46,435 nucleotides of DNA from an uncultured Oscillospiraceae bacterium (GCA_944385435.1 CALWXG010000015.1:1-46435), one strand, 5' to 3'. Shown: positions 34,110 to 44,574, numbered from the stretch's first letter. Numbers and translations are program-made. The notes: generated by a model from the letters alone, not told the origin.

Positions 34110-34157
34110 GTCTTGCAGCCGCCGCCTGGGGCGGGTCTCTGTGCGGCTGTGTCTTGC

Positions 34158-35639
34158 TCAGGTCAGATTGCTGTACTCCATCAGATATTCATCTACCTCC
34201 CGGGCCACGCCCCGGCCCTCGGTGATGCCCCACACCACCAGGGACTGGCCCCGGCGCATGTCGCCGGCGGCAAACACCTTGTCCACTCCGGCGGCATAGC
34301 TTCCCGGCGCGGTGGCCACATTGGACCGGGCGTCCCGGGTCAGGCCGAAGGCGTCGGGCACATAGTCCTCGGGGCCCAGGAATCCGGCGGCGATGAGCAG
34401 CAGCTGGCAGGGCAGTTCCTCCTCCGAGCCGGGAATCTCGGCCATGGTCATCCTGCCGTCCGCCAGTTTGGGCTCCAGATGCACCGCGACGACGGACTGC
34501 AGGTTCCCCTCTCCGTCCGCCCGGCACTCCTTGACGGTCATCTGGTACCGCCTGGGATCGTGCCCGAAGACCGCCGCGGCCTCCTCCTGTCCGTAATCCG
34601 TCTTGCAGATTCTGGGCCACTGGGGCCAGGGGTTGCTTTCCGTTCGGGCATCCGGCGCCTTTGGCATCATCTCAAGCTGGGTGACGCTGCGGCAGCCGTG
34701 GCGGATGGAGGTGCCCACGCAGTCGTTGCCCGTGTCTCCGCCCCCCACAATGATCACGTCCTTGTCCGCCGCATCCAGATACGTGCCCTTGGCCAGCCCC
34801 GTATCCAGCAGAGACTTCGTGGTGGAGGTGAGGAAGTCCACGGCAAAGTGGATTCCCGTTGCATCCCGCCCGTCAACGGCCAGATCCCGGGGCTTTTTGG
34901 CTCCGCAGGCCAGGATCACCGCGTCGTACTGCGCCAGAAGCTCCTGGGCGGACACATCTGTGCCCACATCGCAGCCGGTGCGGAACAGCACGCCCTCGGC
35001 GGCCATGAGTTCCACCCGCCGCCGGACAAACTCCTTCTGCAGCTTCATGTTGGGAATGCCGTACATCAGCAGGCCGCCGATCCGGTCTGCCCGCTCATAC
35101 ACGGTGACCGTATGGCCCCGGCGGTTGAGCTGGTCCGCCGCGGCCAGTCCCGCCGGGCCGGATCCCACCACCGCCACCTGCTTTCCGGTGCGCACTTTCG
35201 GAATACGCGGGACGATGAGCCCCCGGGCATATCCCTCCTCCACGATGGCCAGCTCGTTCTCCTTCACCGTCACCGGGTCGCCGTTGAGGCCGCAGGTGCA
35301 GGCCGCCTCGCACAGGGCGGGGCACACCCGGCCGGTAAACTCCGGGAAGTTGTTGGTCTTCCTGAGCCGCTTCAGGGCATGGGCCAGGTTCCCGTGGTAT
35401 ACCAGGTCGTTCCACTCCGGCACCAGGTTGTGCAGCGGGCAGCCGGTATACATCCCCGCCAGCTGCACCCCGGACTGGCAGAAGGGCACGCCGCACTCCA
35501 TACACCGGGCCCCCTGCCGCTGCCGCTCTTCCTCCGGCAGCATGGGGTGGAACTCATTCCAGTGCCGGATGCGCTCCAGGGGCGCCTGCGCCGGGTTGCC
35601 CCGGCGCGGATAGTCCAGAAATCCAGTGGGTTTTCCCAT
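34158..35639 (-). CDS. gltD: Glutamate synthase small subunit
   Basis: A 493-residue NAD(P)H-oxidising subunit of glutamate synthase. N-terminal cysteine clusters for [4Fe-4S] centres ([18 protein letters not shown]) precede an FAD motif GSGPAG and an NAD(P)-binding GGGDTG. It passes electrons to GltB. The ATG overlaps the gltB stop (TAATG), so the subunits are coupled. Length is typical of bacterial GltD. Confidence 0.97.
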   Translation of the reverse strand: MGKPTGFLDYPRRGNPAQAPLERIRHWNEFHPMLPEEERQRQGARCMECGVPFCQSGVQLAGMYTGCPLHNLVPEWNDLVYHGNLAHALKRLRKTNNFPEFTGRVCPALCEAACTCGLNGDPVTVKENELAIVEEGYARGLIVPRIPKVRTGKQVAVVGSGPAGLAAADQLNRRGHTVTVYERADRIGGLLMYGIPNMKLQKEFVRRRVELMAAEGVLFRTGCDVGTDVSAQELLAQYDAVILACGAKKPRDLAVDGRDATGIHFAVDFLTSTTKSLLDTGLAKGTYLDAADKDVIIVGGGDTGNDCVGTSIRHGCRSVTQLEMMPKAPDARTESNPWPQWPRICKTDYGQEEAAAVFGHDPRRYQMTVKECRADGEGNLQSVVAVHLEPKLADGRMTMAEIPGSEEELPCQLLLIAAGFLGPEDYVPDAFGLTRDARSNVATAPGSYAAGVDKVFAAGDMRRGQSLVVWGITEGRGVAREVDEYLMEYSNLT

Positions 35640-38600
35640 TACCGTTCCCCTCCCGTCACCGCGTAAAACGCCTCTACTTCCGCCTCGTCGTGGTTCAGTC
35701 CCCGCTCCTCCGCCTGGGCAATGGCCCTGAGAATCCGGTCATAGTCCCGGGGCAGGATCTTCTTGAAGGACTCCGCCGCATGATCGAAATCCTCCAGGAT
35801 GGCCCGGCCCTTGACCGAGCCGGTGGCGGCCACGTGCTCCTGGATCATCTGGCGCAGTTCCTCCCTGTCGTGCCGGCCGGTGACCAGCTCGATGCTCACC
35901 AGCTCCTTGTTCACCCGCAGGTACAGGTCCCTCCGGGGATCCCACACGTAGGCGATGCCTCCGGACATGCCGGCGGCAAAGTTCTTGCCGGTGTCCCCCA
36001 GCACCACCACCCGGCCGCCGGTCATATACTCGCAGCCGTGGTCGCCCACGCCTTCCACCACCGCCCAGGCGCCGGAATTGCGCACGGCAAACCGCTCTCC
36101 GGCCACGCCGGCGAGAAAGGCCTTGCCGGAGGTGGCGCCGTACAGGGCCACGTTGCCCACAATGACGTTGGCATCCGCCTGATACCGGGCGGTCTTCGGG
36201 GGGTAGAGCACCAGCTTGCCTCCGGACAGGCCCTTGCCGAAGTAGTCATTGGCGTCCCCCTCCAGCTCCAGGGTAAGCCCCCTGGGGATAAACGCGCCGA
36301 ACGACTGTCCGCCGCCGCCGGTGCAGCGGACCACAAAGGTGTCCTCCTCCAGCCGGTCCTCCCCGTGCAGACGGGTGATCTCCGAGCCGAAGAGGGTGCC
36401 CACCGTCCGGTCCGTGGAGGTGACCGGGATGGAGACGGACTTCTTCTGTCCCTTCTTCAGCGCGCTGCCCATCTTCTGCAGCAGCACCGACATGTCCACC
36501 GTCTGCTCCAGGTGGAAGTCATACACATCCGCGGGGTCGAAGTGGGTCTTGTACGCCCCATTCACATAGGGGTTGCCCAGGATGGCGGACAGGTCCACCG
36601 TGGCCGCCCGCTCGTTCACCGCATGTTCCCGCACCTGCAGCAGGTCGGTGCGGCCCACCAGCTCCTCCACGGTGCGCACGCCCAGCTTTGCCATGTGCTC
36701 CCGCAGCTCCTGGGCGATGAAGCGCATGAAGTTGACCACATACTCCGGCTTGCCCCGGAAGCGCCGGCGCAGCTCCGGGTTCTGGGTGGCCACCCCCACC
36801 GGGCAGGTGTCCAGGTTGCACACCCGCATCATCACGCAGCCCATGGTCACCAGGGGCGCGGTAGCGAAGCCGAACTCCTCCGCCCCCAGCATGCAGGCGA
36901 TGGCCACATCCCGGCCGCTCATCAGCTTGCCGTCGGTCTCCAGCACCACCCGGGAGCGCAGCCCGTTCTGGATGAGGGTCTGGTGGGTCTCCGCCAGCCC
37001 CAGTTCCCAGGGCAGCCCGGCGTTGTGGATGGAGGTGCGCGGGGCCGCGCCGGTGCCCCCGTCGTAGCCGGAGATCAGCACCACCTGGGCCCCCGCCTTG
37101 GCCACGCCGGCGGCGATGGTGCCCACCCCCGCCTCGCTCACCAGCTTGACGGAGATCCGGGCCCGGCGGTTGGCGTTTTTCAGATCGTAGATCAGCTGGG
37201 CCAGGTCCTCGATGGAGTAGATGTCGTGGTGGGGCGGCGGGGAGATGAGGGAGACCCCGGGGGTGGAGTACCGGGTCCTGGCAATCCAGGGGTACACCTT
37301 CCGGCCGGGCAGATGGCCTCCCTCCCCCGGCTTGGCCCCCTGGGCCATTTTGATCTGGATCTCCTGGGCGCTCACCAGATACTCACTGGTGACGCCGAAC
37401 CGGCCGGAGGCCACCTGCTTGATGGCGGAGCACCGGTCGGACTTCAGCCGCTCCGGCCGCTCGCCGCCCTCCCCGGAGTTGGACTTTCCCCCCAGCCGGT
37501 TCATGGCGACGGCCATGCACTCGTGGGCCTCCTGGGAGATGGAGCCATAGCTCATGGCTCCCGTCTTGAAGCGCCTGACGATGGAGTCCACGCTCTCCAC
37601 CTCCTCGATGGGGATGGGCTGGTCCAGATACTTCATCTCCATCAGGCCCCGGAGGGTGTGGGGCATGGTCTCGTCGTCCACCAGGGCGGAGTACTGCTTG
37701 AAGATGTCGTAGTCCCCGGTCCGGGCCGCCTGCTGGAGCAGGTGGATGGTCTGGGGATTGTACATGTGGTCCTCCTGGCCGCTGCGGGCCTTGTGGGCGC
37801 CGGTGGAGTCCAGGGTGTCGTCCACCTCCAGGCCCAGGGGGTCAAAGGCCCGGGTGTGGTTCTTGTCCACCAGGTCTTCGATCTCCTTCAGGCCGATGCC
37901 GCCCACCCGGGAGACCGTGCCGGTGAAATACTGGTCGATCACCTCTCTGGAGATGCCGATGGCCTCGAAGATCTGGGCGGACTGGTAGGACTGGAGGGTG
38001 GAGATGCCCATCTTGGAGGCGATCTTCACAATACCGTGGAGGATGGCGTTGTTGTAGTCATCCACCGCGGCGCCGAAATCCTTGTCCAGCAGCCCCTCGT
38101 CGATGAGCTGCCGGATGGTCTCCTGGGCCAGATAGGGGTTGATGGCCCGGGCGCCGTAGCCCAGCAGGGTGGCGAAGTGGTGCACGTCTCTGGGCTCGGC
38201 GGACTCCAGGATGACGGACACCGCCGTGCGCTTGCGGGTGCGGATCAGATGCCGCTCCAGGGCGGACACCGCCAGCAAGGACGGGATGGCCACGTGGTTC
38301 TCGTCCACGCCCCGGTCGGAGAGGATGAGGATGTTGGCCCCGTTGCGGTAGGCCCGGTCGGCAGCCACCATCAGATGGTCCAAAGCCCGTTTCAGCGGCG
38401 TGTTCTTGAAGTAGAGAATGGACACCGTCTCCACCTGGAACCCCGGCTTGTCCATGTTCCGGATTTTCATCAGGTCCAGGGAGGTGAGGATGGGGTTGCG
38501 GATCTGGAGCACCCGGCAGTTGTCCGCAGTCTCCTCCAGCAGGTTGCCGTCATCTCCCACATACACGGTGGTGTCGGTGACCACCGCCTCCCGGATGGCG

Positions 38601-40192
38601 TCGATGGGGGGATTGGTCACCTGGGCAAAGAGCTGCTTGAAATAGTTGAACAGGGGCTGGTCGTGGTGGGAGAGCACCGCCAGCGGGATGTCGATGCCCA
38701 TGGCGGCGGTGGGCTCCGCCCCGGTGCGGGCCATGGGAAGAATGGAGGTCATCACATCCTCATAGGTGTAGCCGAAGGCCTTTTGTACCTGGGCCCGGCG
38801 CTGCGGCGTGTACAGCTCCACCTTCTTGTTGGGGATGGGCAGTTCCCGCAGCCGCACCAGGTTCCGGTCCAGCCATTCCCCGTAGGGGTTGCGCCGGGCG
38901 TAGTGCTCCTTCAGCTCCTCGTCGCCGATGACCCGGCCGGCCAGGGTGTCCACCAGCAGCATTTTCCCGGGCTCCAGCCTGGACTTCTTCACGATCCTGG
39001 CCGGATCCAGATCCAGCACCCCCACCTCAGAGGAGAGGATGAGCTGGTCGTCGTCGGTGATATAGTACCGGGAGGGGCGCAGGCCATTGCGGTCCAGCAC
39101 GGCTCCCACCTGGTCCCCGTCGGAGAAGAGGATCGAGGCCGGGCCGTCCCAGGGCTCCATCATGGCGGCAAAGTACTGGTACATGTCCCGTTTGGCCCGG
39201 GACATGTTGGCATCGTTTCTCCAGGGCTCCGGGATGCAGATCATCACCGCCAGGGGCAGTTCCATGCCGCTCATCACCAGGAACTCCAGGGTGTTGTCCA
39301 GCATGGCCGAGTCGGAGCCGGCGGCGTTGATCACCGGGAGCACCTTGTCGATGTCCCGGTCCCACACGGCGCTGTGCATGGTCTCCTCCCGGGCCAGCAT
39401 CCGGTCCGCGTTGCCCCGGATGGTGTTGATCTCCCCGTTGTGGAGGATAAACCGGTTGGGATGCGCCCGCTCCCAGGACGGGTTGGTGTTGGTGGAAAAG
39501 CGGGAGTGGACCAGGGCGATGGCGGACTGGTAGTCCTCGTCCTGGAGATCCGGGTAAAACATCCGCAGCTGGCCCACCAGGAACATGCCCTTGTAGACGA
39601 TGGTCCGGCTGGACAGGGAGGGCACATAGGTGTTGTCATTGGACTGCTCGAACTCCCGCCGGGCGATGTACAGCTTCCGGTCGAAGTCCAGCCCCCGCTC
39701 CACTCCCTCCGGACGGCGGACGAAGGCCTGCTGGATGCTGGGCATCTTGTCCAGGGCCTTCTGGCCCAGCACCTGGGGGCACACCGGCACCTGCCGCCAG
39801 CCGATAAACTCCATCCCCTCCTTCTCCACGATGAGCTCGAACATCTTCTTGGCCTGGTTCCGGCGCAGGGTCTCCCGGGGGAAGAAGAACATCCCCACGC
39901 CGTAGTCCCGCTCCTCCCCCAGCTCAAAGCCGCACAGCTGCGCCTGTTTGCGGAAGAAGCGGTGGGAGATCTGCAGCAGGATCCCCACGCCGTCGCCGGT
40001 CTTCCCCTCGGCGTCCTTTCCCGCCCGGTGCTCCAGCTTCTCCACAATCTTCAGGGCGCTGTCCACCGTCCGGTGGCTCCTGCGCCCCCGGATGTCCACC
40101 ACGGCTCCGATGCCGCAGTTGTCATGCTCAAATGCGGGGCTGTACAGCGGCCCCTGTGCCTGTTTCTTCAAAGTCGTCACCTTCTTCTCCAT
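35639..40192 (-). CDS. gltB: Glutamate synthase large subunit
   Basis: A 1517-residue enzyme making glutamate from glutamine and 2-oxoglutarate. The Ntn glutaminase nucleophile is Cys26 in HDNCGIGA, so a 25-residue propeptide is expected to be removed. The central and FMN-binding synthase domains follow, with the 3Fe-4S cysteines in CNLDTCPVG. The C-terminal GXGXG beta-helix domain is complete (GGGGQSFGAF, MTGGRVVVLG). ATG 40192 follows GGAAGGGG. A hairpin with a U run ends 37 bases upstream, which may limit entry of transcription from dapL. Confidence 0.98.
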   Translation of the reverse strand: MEKKVTTLKKQAQGPLYSPAFEHDNCGIGAVVDIRGRRSHRTVDSALKIVEKLEHRAGKDAEGKTGDGVGILLQISHRFFRKQAQLCGFELGEERDYGVGMFFFPRETLRRNQAKKMFELIVEKEGMEFIGWRQVPVCPQVLGQKALDKMPSIQQAFVRRPEGVERGLDFDRKLYIARREFEQSNDNTYVPSLSSRTIVYKGMFLVGQLRMFYPDLQDEDYQSAIALVHSRFSTNTNPSWERAHPNRFILHNGEINTIRGNADRMLAREETMHSAVWDRDIDKVLPVINAAGSDSAMLDNTLEFLVMSGMELPLAVMICIPEPWRNDANMSRAKRDMYQYFAAMMEPWDGPASILFSDGDQVGAVLDRNGLRPSRYYITDDDQLILSSEVGVLDLDPARIVKKSRLEPGKMLLVDTLAGRVIGDEELKEHYARRNPYGEWLDRNLVRLRELPIPNKKVELYTPQRRAQVQKAFGYTYEDVMTSILPMARTGAEPTAAMGIDIPLAVLSHHDQPLFNYFKQLFAQVTNPPIDAIREAVVTDTTVYVGDDGNLLEETADNCRVLQIRNPILTSLDLMKIRNMDKPGFQVETVSILYFKNTPLKRALDHLMVAADRAYRNGANILILSDRGVDENHVAIPSLLAVSALERHLIRTRKRTAVSVILESAEPRDVHHFATLLGYGARAINPYLAQETIRQLIDEGLLDKDFGAAVDDYNNAILHGIVKIASKMGISTLQSYQSAQIFEAIGISREVIDQYFTGTVSRVGGIGLKEIEDLVDKNHTRAFDPLGLEVDDTLDSTGAHKARSGQEDHMYNPQTIHLLQQAARTGDYDIFKQYSALVDDETMPHTLRGLMEMKYLDQPIPIEEVESVDSIVRRFKTGAMSYGSISQEAHECMAVAMNRLGGKSNSGEGGERPERLKSDRCSAIKQVASGRFGVTSEYLVSAQEIQIKMAQGAKPGEGGHLPGRKVYPWIARTRYSTPGVSLISPPPHHDIYSIEDLAQLIYDLKNANRRARISVKLVSEAGVGTIAAGVAKAGAQVVLISGYDGGTGAAPRTSIHNAGLPWELGLAETHQTLIQNGLRSRVVLETDGKLMSGRDVAIACMLGAEEFGFATAPLVTMGCVMMRVCNLDTCPVGVATQNPELRRRFRGKPEYVVNFMRFIAQELREHMAKLGVRTVEELVGRTDLLQVREHAVNERAATVDLSAILGNPYVNGAYKTHFDPADVYDFHLEQTVDMSVLLQKMGSALKKGQKKSVSIPVTSTDRTVGTLFGSEITRLHGEDRLEEDTFVVRCTGGGGQSFGAFIPRGLTLELEGDANDYFGKGLSGGKLVLYPPKTARYQADANVIVGNVALYGATSGKAFLAGVAGERFAVRNSGAWAVVEGVGDHGCEYMTGGRVVVLGDTGKNFAAGMSGGIAYVWDPRRDLYLRVNKELVSIELVTGRHDREELRQMIQEHVAATGSVKGRAILEDFDHAAESFKKILPRDYDRILRAIAQAEERGLNHDEAEVEAFYAVTGGER

Positions 40193-40229
40193 GCTGTGTG
40201 CCCCTTCCAGTGTGCCCCGGAAGGAACGG

Positions 40230-40310
40230 AAAAAACCGGCCCGCCGGAGGTGAGGCGGACGGCGCAATTCCCGCGCGCCGCCGCCTGCTCAGCCCCCCGT
40301 TGGGCCGGTT
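40230..40310 (-). terminator. Terminator-like branched hairpin between dapL and gltB
   Basis: Outer stem AACCGGCCC/GGGCCGGTT (40302-40310 with 40234-40242) is followed by six U at 40230-40235. A second strong hairpin lies inside it (40275-40285 with 40254-40265, one bulged base). No promoter is visible between it and gltB, so it is either the dapL terminator or a conditional one. Confidence 0.72.
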
Positions 40311-40329
40311 GCCTGTGCTGTTTGGATGC

Positions 40330-41550
40330 TCACTTCAGAACGGACTGGATCCGCTCCACCGCCTGGGCGGCCTGCTCCGCCTGGCCGAAGGCGGTCACCC
40401 GGATGTACCCCTCCCCGCTGGGCCCGAAGCCGGCCCCGGGGGTGGTGACCACGTGGGCCTGCCGCAGCAGCAGGTCGAAGAAGTCCCAGGAGCCCATGCC
40501 CTCCGGGGTGGCCACCCAGATGTAGGGGGCGTTCACCCCGCCGTACACCTCCAGGCCGGCCCGGCTCAGGCCCTCCCGGATCACCTGGGCGTTGCGCTGG
40601 TAGTAGGCGATGATCTCCTTCACCTGCCGCTGTCCCGCGGGGGTGTACACCGCCTGCGCCCCCCGCTGCACCACGTAGGGGACCCCGTTGAATTTGGTGG
40701 TCTGGCGGCGGTTCCACAGGCTGTTCAGGCTGACGCCCCCCCGCTCCAGCTCCCTGGGCACCACGGTATAGGCGCACCGGGTGCCGGTGAAGCCGGCGGT
40801 TTTGGAGAAGGAGCGGAACTCGATGGCGCAGGTGCGGGCCCCTTCGATCTCAAAGATGCTGTGGGGCAGCCCGGGCTGGGAGATAAAGGCCTCGTAGGCG
40901 GAGTCGTAGAGCAGCACACTGCCGTTGGCGTTGGCCCAGTCCACCCAGGCCTTCAGCTGTTCCCGGGTGGCCATGGCCCCGGTGGGGTTGTTGGGGAAAC
41001 ACAGGTAGACCATGTCCGCCCGCCCCTCCGGGATGGCGGGGACAAAGCCGTTCTCCCTGGTGCAGGGCATATACACCAGCCGCTTCCACCGCCCGGTGTC
41101 CGGGTCGTAGTCCCCCGCCCGGCCGGCCATGGCGTTGGAGTCCACATACACCGGGTACACCGGATCGCACACCGCCACGATGTTGTCCGGCCCGAAGATG
41201 TCCCCCATGTTGCCGCAGTCGCTCTTGGCCCCGTCGGAGACGAAGATCTCGTCCGCCTCCACCGCCACGCCCCGGGCCTGGTAGTCGTGCTCGGCAATGG
41301 CCTGACAGAGGAACTCATAGCCCTGCTCCGGGCCGTAGCCGTGGAACCCATCCGGGGTACCCATCTCCGCCACTGCCCCGGCCATGGCCTCCACCACCGC
41401 CGGCGCCAGGGGCCGGGTCACATCCCCGATGCCCAGCCGGATGAGCTCCGCCTCCGGGTGCTCCCCGCTGTACGCCGCCACCCGACGGCCGATTTCAGAA
41501 AACAGATAGCTGCCGGGCAGCTTGCAGAAATTTTCATTGATCTGGACCAT
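40330..41550 (-). CDS. dapL: LL-diaminopimelate aminotransferase
   Basis: A 406-residue PLP enzyme converting tetrahydrodipicolinate directly to LL-diaminopimelate. The PLP lysine is Lys250 in [12 protein letters not shown], and the family's [10 protein letters not shown] and [10 protein letters not shown] segments are present. It marks the short DapL lysine pathway used by many Clostridia. The ATG at 41550 follows AGGAGGGG. Transcription may start at the promoter 41601-41630, and a terminator-like hairpin follows. Confidence 0.97.
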   Translation of the reverse strand: MVQINENFCKLPGSYLFSEIGRRVAAYSGEHPEAELIRLGIGDVTRPLAPAVVEAMAGAVAEMGTPDGFHGYGPEQGYEFLCQAIAEHDYQARGVAVEADEIFVSDGAKSDCGNMGDIFGPDNIVAVCDPVYPVYVDSNAMAGRAGDYDPDTGRWKRLVYMPCTRENGFVPAIPEGRADMVYLCFPNNPTGAMATREQLKAWVDWANANGSVLLYDSAYEAFISQPGLPHSIFEIEGARTCAIEFRSFSKTAGFTGTRCAYTVVPRELERGGVSLNSLWNRRQTTKFNGVPYVVQRGAQAVYTPAGQRQVKEIIAYYQRNAQVIREGLSRAGLEVYGGVNAPYIWVATPEGMGSWDFFDLLLRQAHVVTTPGAGFGPSGEGYIRVTAFGQAEQAAQAVERIQSVLK

Positions 41551-41600
41551 GGATACCCCTCCTGGAGTTTTACTCTTTAGCGTATGAAATGAATGAGTTG

Positions 41601-41630
41601 ATTTTACAATAAAACCGGGGCGCGGGTCAA
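41601..41630 (-). promoter_or_regulatory. Candidate promoter of dapL
   Basis: Minus strand: -35 TTGACC at 41625-41630 overlapping the dapF stop, 18-bp spacer, -10 TAAAAT at 41601-41606. Confidence 0.65.
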
Positions 41631-42421
41631 TCGGCAAGTTCGCCATGAAATACCGCCACAGTAGGCCCTGTCATGTACACATGTCCATCCCTCGGCGACC
41701 ATTCCACCTCCAGCACCCCGCCGGGCAGCCGCACCCGCACCTGGCGGTCCAGCCGCCCCGCCCGGATCATGGCCGCCGCGGCGGCGCAGGCCCCGGTGCC
41801 GCAGGCCAGGGTCTCCCCGCTGCCACGCTCCCACACCCGCATCTCCAGCTCGTCCCGGGCGGTCACCCGGATCAGCTCCACGTTCACCCCGCCGGGAAAG
41901 CAGGGCAGCTGCTCCAGCGCCCGCCCCAGGGCGGCCAGGTCCGCCTGGGCAAGGTGCTCCTCCTCCAGCACAAAATGGGGATTGCCCATGGACACCGGGG
42001 TCCCGGTGCAGGTCCGGCCCAGGGCGAACACCCTGCGGGGCGGCGCCACGGCGGGGATCCCCATATCCACCACGGCGCAGGTCACCCGCCCCCCGGTCAG
42101 CTGCAGCTCCACCCGCCTCAGCCCGGCCAGGGTCTCAAAGACCAGCCGGGTCCGGTCCGTCAGGCCCAGCTCGTACACGTACTTCCCCGCGCACCGGATG
42201 CCGTTTCCGCACATCTCCCCCTCTGAGCCGTCGGCGTTGAAAATCCGCATCCGGAAGTCGCCGCTCTCCGACGGTCCGATGCAGATCACCCCGTCGCCCC
42301 CCACTCCGAAGTGGCGGTGGGACAGCTTCCTGGCCAGCCCGCCGGGGTCATCCGGCATGCCGCCCATGCAGTTGAGGAAAATGTAGTCGTTGCCCAGGCC
42401 GTGCAGTTTGGAAAACTTCAA
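41627..42421 (-). CDS. dapF: Diaminopimelate epimerase
   Basis: A 264-residue PLP-independent racemase converting LL- to meso-diaminopimelate, the next step after DapL. Both catalytic cysteines are seen: Cys71 in MCGNGIR and Cys208 in ACGTGA. There is no ATG in frame at the family start; TTG at 42421 with GGGAGG eight bases upstream gives the usual [12 protein letters not shown] opening. An ATG seven codons earlier precedes the site. The substrate-product link to dapL explains the order. Confidence 0.96.
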   Translation of the reverse strand: MKFSKLHGLGNDYIFLNCMGGMPDDPGGLARKLSHRHFGVGGDGVICIGPSESGDFRMRIFNADGSEGEMCGNGIRCAGKYVYELGLTDRTRLVFETLAGLRRVELQLTGGRVTCAVVDMGIPAVAPPRRVFALGRTCTGTPVSMGNPHFVLEEEHLAQADLAALGRALEQLPCFPGGVNVELIRVTARDELEMRVWERGSGETLACGTGACAAAAAMIRAGRLDRQVRVRLPGGVLEVEWSPRDGHVYMTGPTVAVFHGELAD

Positions 42422-42467
42422 TGGACATCCCTCCCAGAACAAAATCCGCTCTGGTCAGGATATGAGC

Positions 42468-42496
42468 GGGGGCGGCAGTCTATGACTGCCGCCCCC
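42468..42496. repeat. Strong GC hairpin without a U run
   Basis: A perfect 13-bp stem (42468-42480 and 42484-42496) with a three-base loop, between the ANTAR regulator and dapF. With no U tract on either side it is not a normal intrinsic terminator. It might stabilise or separate the glnA-ANTAR transcript from dapF. Confidence 0.7.
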
Positions 42497-42500
42497 TGGT

Positions 42501-43061
42501 TCACGCGTTGTAGATATCGCCCGACAGCACCATTCTGGCGGTATCCGCCAGCTTGGCCCCGTGGTTCATGCTCTGCTTCTGCAAAAAACGGTGCGCCTCG
42601 TCTTCCGTCATCCCGTGACGGTCCATGAGCACCGCCTTGGCCTGGGCCACCAGGCTCTTGTCCTCCTCGCTGCGCTCCGGATACCCGCCCTGACGGGGGA
42701 CGCGCTGCTGCTGGAACTGCAGCAGCATCCGCACTGAGGCCAGCAGGTCTCCCCGGGTCACCGGGGCGGGCAGCTTGAAAATTCCATCCGTCTCGCACAG
42801 CTCCAGACGGCTTTGTGGGCCGATCATCATCATGATGCAGTCGTCCGGCAGATCCTGATACAGCTGCTCGCAGGACTCCTCCCGGAGTTTGAATCCGCAG
42901 ATGATGGTGTCCAGCCGCTGCTTGTGCACGGCACGCTTCACTTCCGAGGCGCTGCGGCACACCACGCAGCTGGCCACGCCGGCGTTTTCGATGATCTCCT
43001 GTACTTTTGCGCTGTTGGCCGCGCTTTCAAACGCTATGATGATCTTGCGCAATTCCACCAC
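42501..43061 (-). CDS. ANTAR-domain regulator with degenerate receiver
   Basis: A 186-residue protein. Residues 1-115 have the alternating beta/alpha pattern of a receiver, but the acidic pair is missing (FES at 11-13) and the phosphoacceptor Asp position is Gly56 in ICGFKL. The later Lys96 is kept. Residues about 131-183 form an ANTAR RNA-binding domain (AKAVLMDRHGMTEDEAHRFL). ANTAR proteins bind paired hairpins and prevent termination. It lies 43 bp after glnA and probably shares its transcript, suggesting control of nitrogen genes at the RNA level. The start is GTG at 43061 or the next GTG (43058). The signal it senses cannot be phosphorylation at the usual Asp. Confidence 0.93.
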   Translation of the reverse strand: MVELRKIIIAFESAANSAKVQEIIENAGVASCVVCRSASEVKRAVHKQRLDTIICGFKLREESCEQLYQDLPDDCIMMMIGPQSRLELCETDGIFKLPAPVTRGDLLASVRMLLQFQQQRVPRQGGYPERSEEDKSLVAQAKAVLMDRHGMTEDEAHRFLQKQSMNHGAKLADTARMVLSGDIYNA

Positions 43062-43104
43062 TCTCCCCGCAGCTTCGCGTATGGATCAGATGGAGCACCA
43101 TACC

Positions 43105-44448
43105 TTAATAGTTGATCATATACTTATCCAGCTCCCAGCTGGAGACACGGGTACGGTACTCGTCACACTCGGCCTCCTTGCCGGCGATAAACTGGCTGGA
43201 CACATGCTCGCCCAGAGTATTCATGATAAGCTTGTCCCGCTTCAGATAGATCAGGGCCTCATCCAGGGAGCCGGGCAGGGCCTCGATCCCCCGGCGCTTG
43301 CGGGTGGCAGGCGTCATGGCAAAGATGTTGTCGGTGATCTCCGGGGGCGGAGTCAGGCCCTTCTCAATGCCGTCCAAACCGGCAGCCAGGCACACGGCCA
43401 GGGACAGGTAGGGGTTGCAGGAGGGATCGGGGCAGCGCAGCTCCACCCGGGTGGACTGGCCCCGGGAGGCGGGAATCCGGATCAGGGCGGAGCGGTTGGA
43501 GGCGGACCAGGCCATGTAGCAGGGCGCCTCATAGCCGGGCACCAGCCGCTTGTAGGAGTTCACAAGAGGGTTGGTGATGGCGGCCATGCCCTTCATGTGG
43601 GCCAGCAGGCCGGCGATGAAGGAGTAGGCCAGCCTGGACAGGCCCCGCTCCCCGTCGGGATCATAGAACACGTTCTTCCCGTCCCGGAACAGGGACATGT
43701 TGGTGTGCATGCCGGAGCCGTTGATGCCGAAGATGGGCTTGGGCATAAAGGTGGCGTGCAGCCCGTTCTTCTGGGCCAGGGTCTTCACCGCCAGTTTGAA
43801 TGTCATGATGTTGTCCGCGGCGTGGAGGGCCTCGGCATATTTGAAGTCGATCTCATGCTGGCCCTGGGCCACTTCGTGGTGGGACGCCTCGATCTCAAAG
43901 TCCATCTGCTCCAGGGCCAGACAGATCTCCCGCCGGGTGGACTCACCATGATCCAGCGGACCCAGGTCGAAATAGCCCGCCTCGTCGTTGGTCCGGGTGG
44001 TGGGCTTGCCGTCCTCGTCGGTCTGGAACAGGAAGAACTCCAGCTCGGGGCCCACATTGAACCGGTCGAAGCCCATATCGTTGGCCTTCTGGATCACGCG
44101 CTTGAGCACCTGCCGGGGGTCGCCCACAAAGGGGGAGCCGTCTGGATTGTGCACGTCGCAGATCAGGCGGGCCACCTTGCCGTGGCTGGGCCGCCAGGGG
44201 AAGATGCGGAAGCTCTTCAGATCGGGATAGAGATACTGATCGGACTCATTGATCCGGACAAAGCCCTCAATGGAGGAGCCGTCAAACATGCACTGATTGT
44301 TTACCGCCTTCTCAATCTGGGACGCGGTGATGGCCACGTTCTTCAGCTGCCCGAAAATATCGGTGAACTGCAGCCGGATGAACTTCACATCCTCTTCCTT
44401 TACAATGCGGATGACGTCTTCCTTGGTATAACCCTGATTGTTTGCCAT
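43105..44448 (-). CDS. glnA: Glutamine synthetase, type I
   Basis: A 447-residue GSI that makes glutamine from glutamate, ammonia and ATP. The signature [10 protein letters not shown] is near residue 54, the ATP/glutamate region [10 protein letters not shown] and the metal-binding [10 protein letters not shown] are present. Length and lack of the adenylylation insert fit the GSI-alpha type of Firmicutes. The ATG follows AAGGGG. It is transcribed from a strong promoter (44575-44602) through a leader hairpin (44519-44556), with the ANTAR gene downstream. The product feeds GltBD in the same region. Confidence 0.98.
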   Translation of the reverse strand: MANNQGYTKEDVIRIVKEEDVKFIRLQFTDIFGQLKNVAITASQIEKAVNNQCMFDGSSIEGFVRINESDQYLYPDLKSFRIFPWRPSHGKVARLICDVHNPDGSPFVGDPRQVLKRVIQKANDMGFDRFNVGPELEFFLFQTDEDGKPTTRTNDEAGYFDLGPLDHGESTRREICLALEQMDFEIEASHHEVAQGQHEIDFKYAEALHAADNIMTFKLAVKTLAQKNGLHATFMPKPIFGINGSGMHTNMSLFRDGKNVFYDPDGERGLSRLAYSFIAGLLAHMKGMAAITNPLVNSYKRLVPGYEAPCYMAWSASNRSALIRIPASRGQSTRVELRCPDPSCNPYLSLAVCLAAGLDGIEKGLTPPPEITDNIFAMTPATRKRRGIEALPGSLDEALIYLKRDKLIMNTLGEHVSSQFIAGKEAECDEYRTRVSSWELDKYMINY

Positions 44449-44518
44449 AGTGTACTGCCCCTTTCCATGGATACCGGCCGGAACCGGACTTTGAATTCGG
44501 GTCTGTGCGTTTTTATAA

Positions 44519-44556
44519 ACAAAGGCGCTCCATCCATCCGGGTGGAACGCCTTTGT
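44519..44556 (-). promoter_or_regulatory. glnA leader hairpin, candidate attenuator
   Basis: Minus-strand transcript: a 14-bp stem ACAAAGGCGUUCCA/UGGAGCGCCUUUGU (one G-U pair) with a ten-base loop, starting about 10-15 bases after the predicted transcription start. It is followed by UUAUAAAA, a poor U run. A second hairpin of the ANTAR type is not evident by eye, so a target role is only suggested. Confidence 0.6.
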
Positions 44557-44574
44557 CCTCTCGCTTATGGGTTC

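Noticed and set aside
35690-40525. A 1611-codon plus-strand open frame opposite gltB
   Set aside because: It is the antisense of gltB in GC-rich DNA, rich in Gly/His/Gln/Val/Leu, with no ribosome site or domain. The minus-strand gene is unmistakable.
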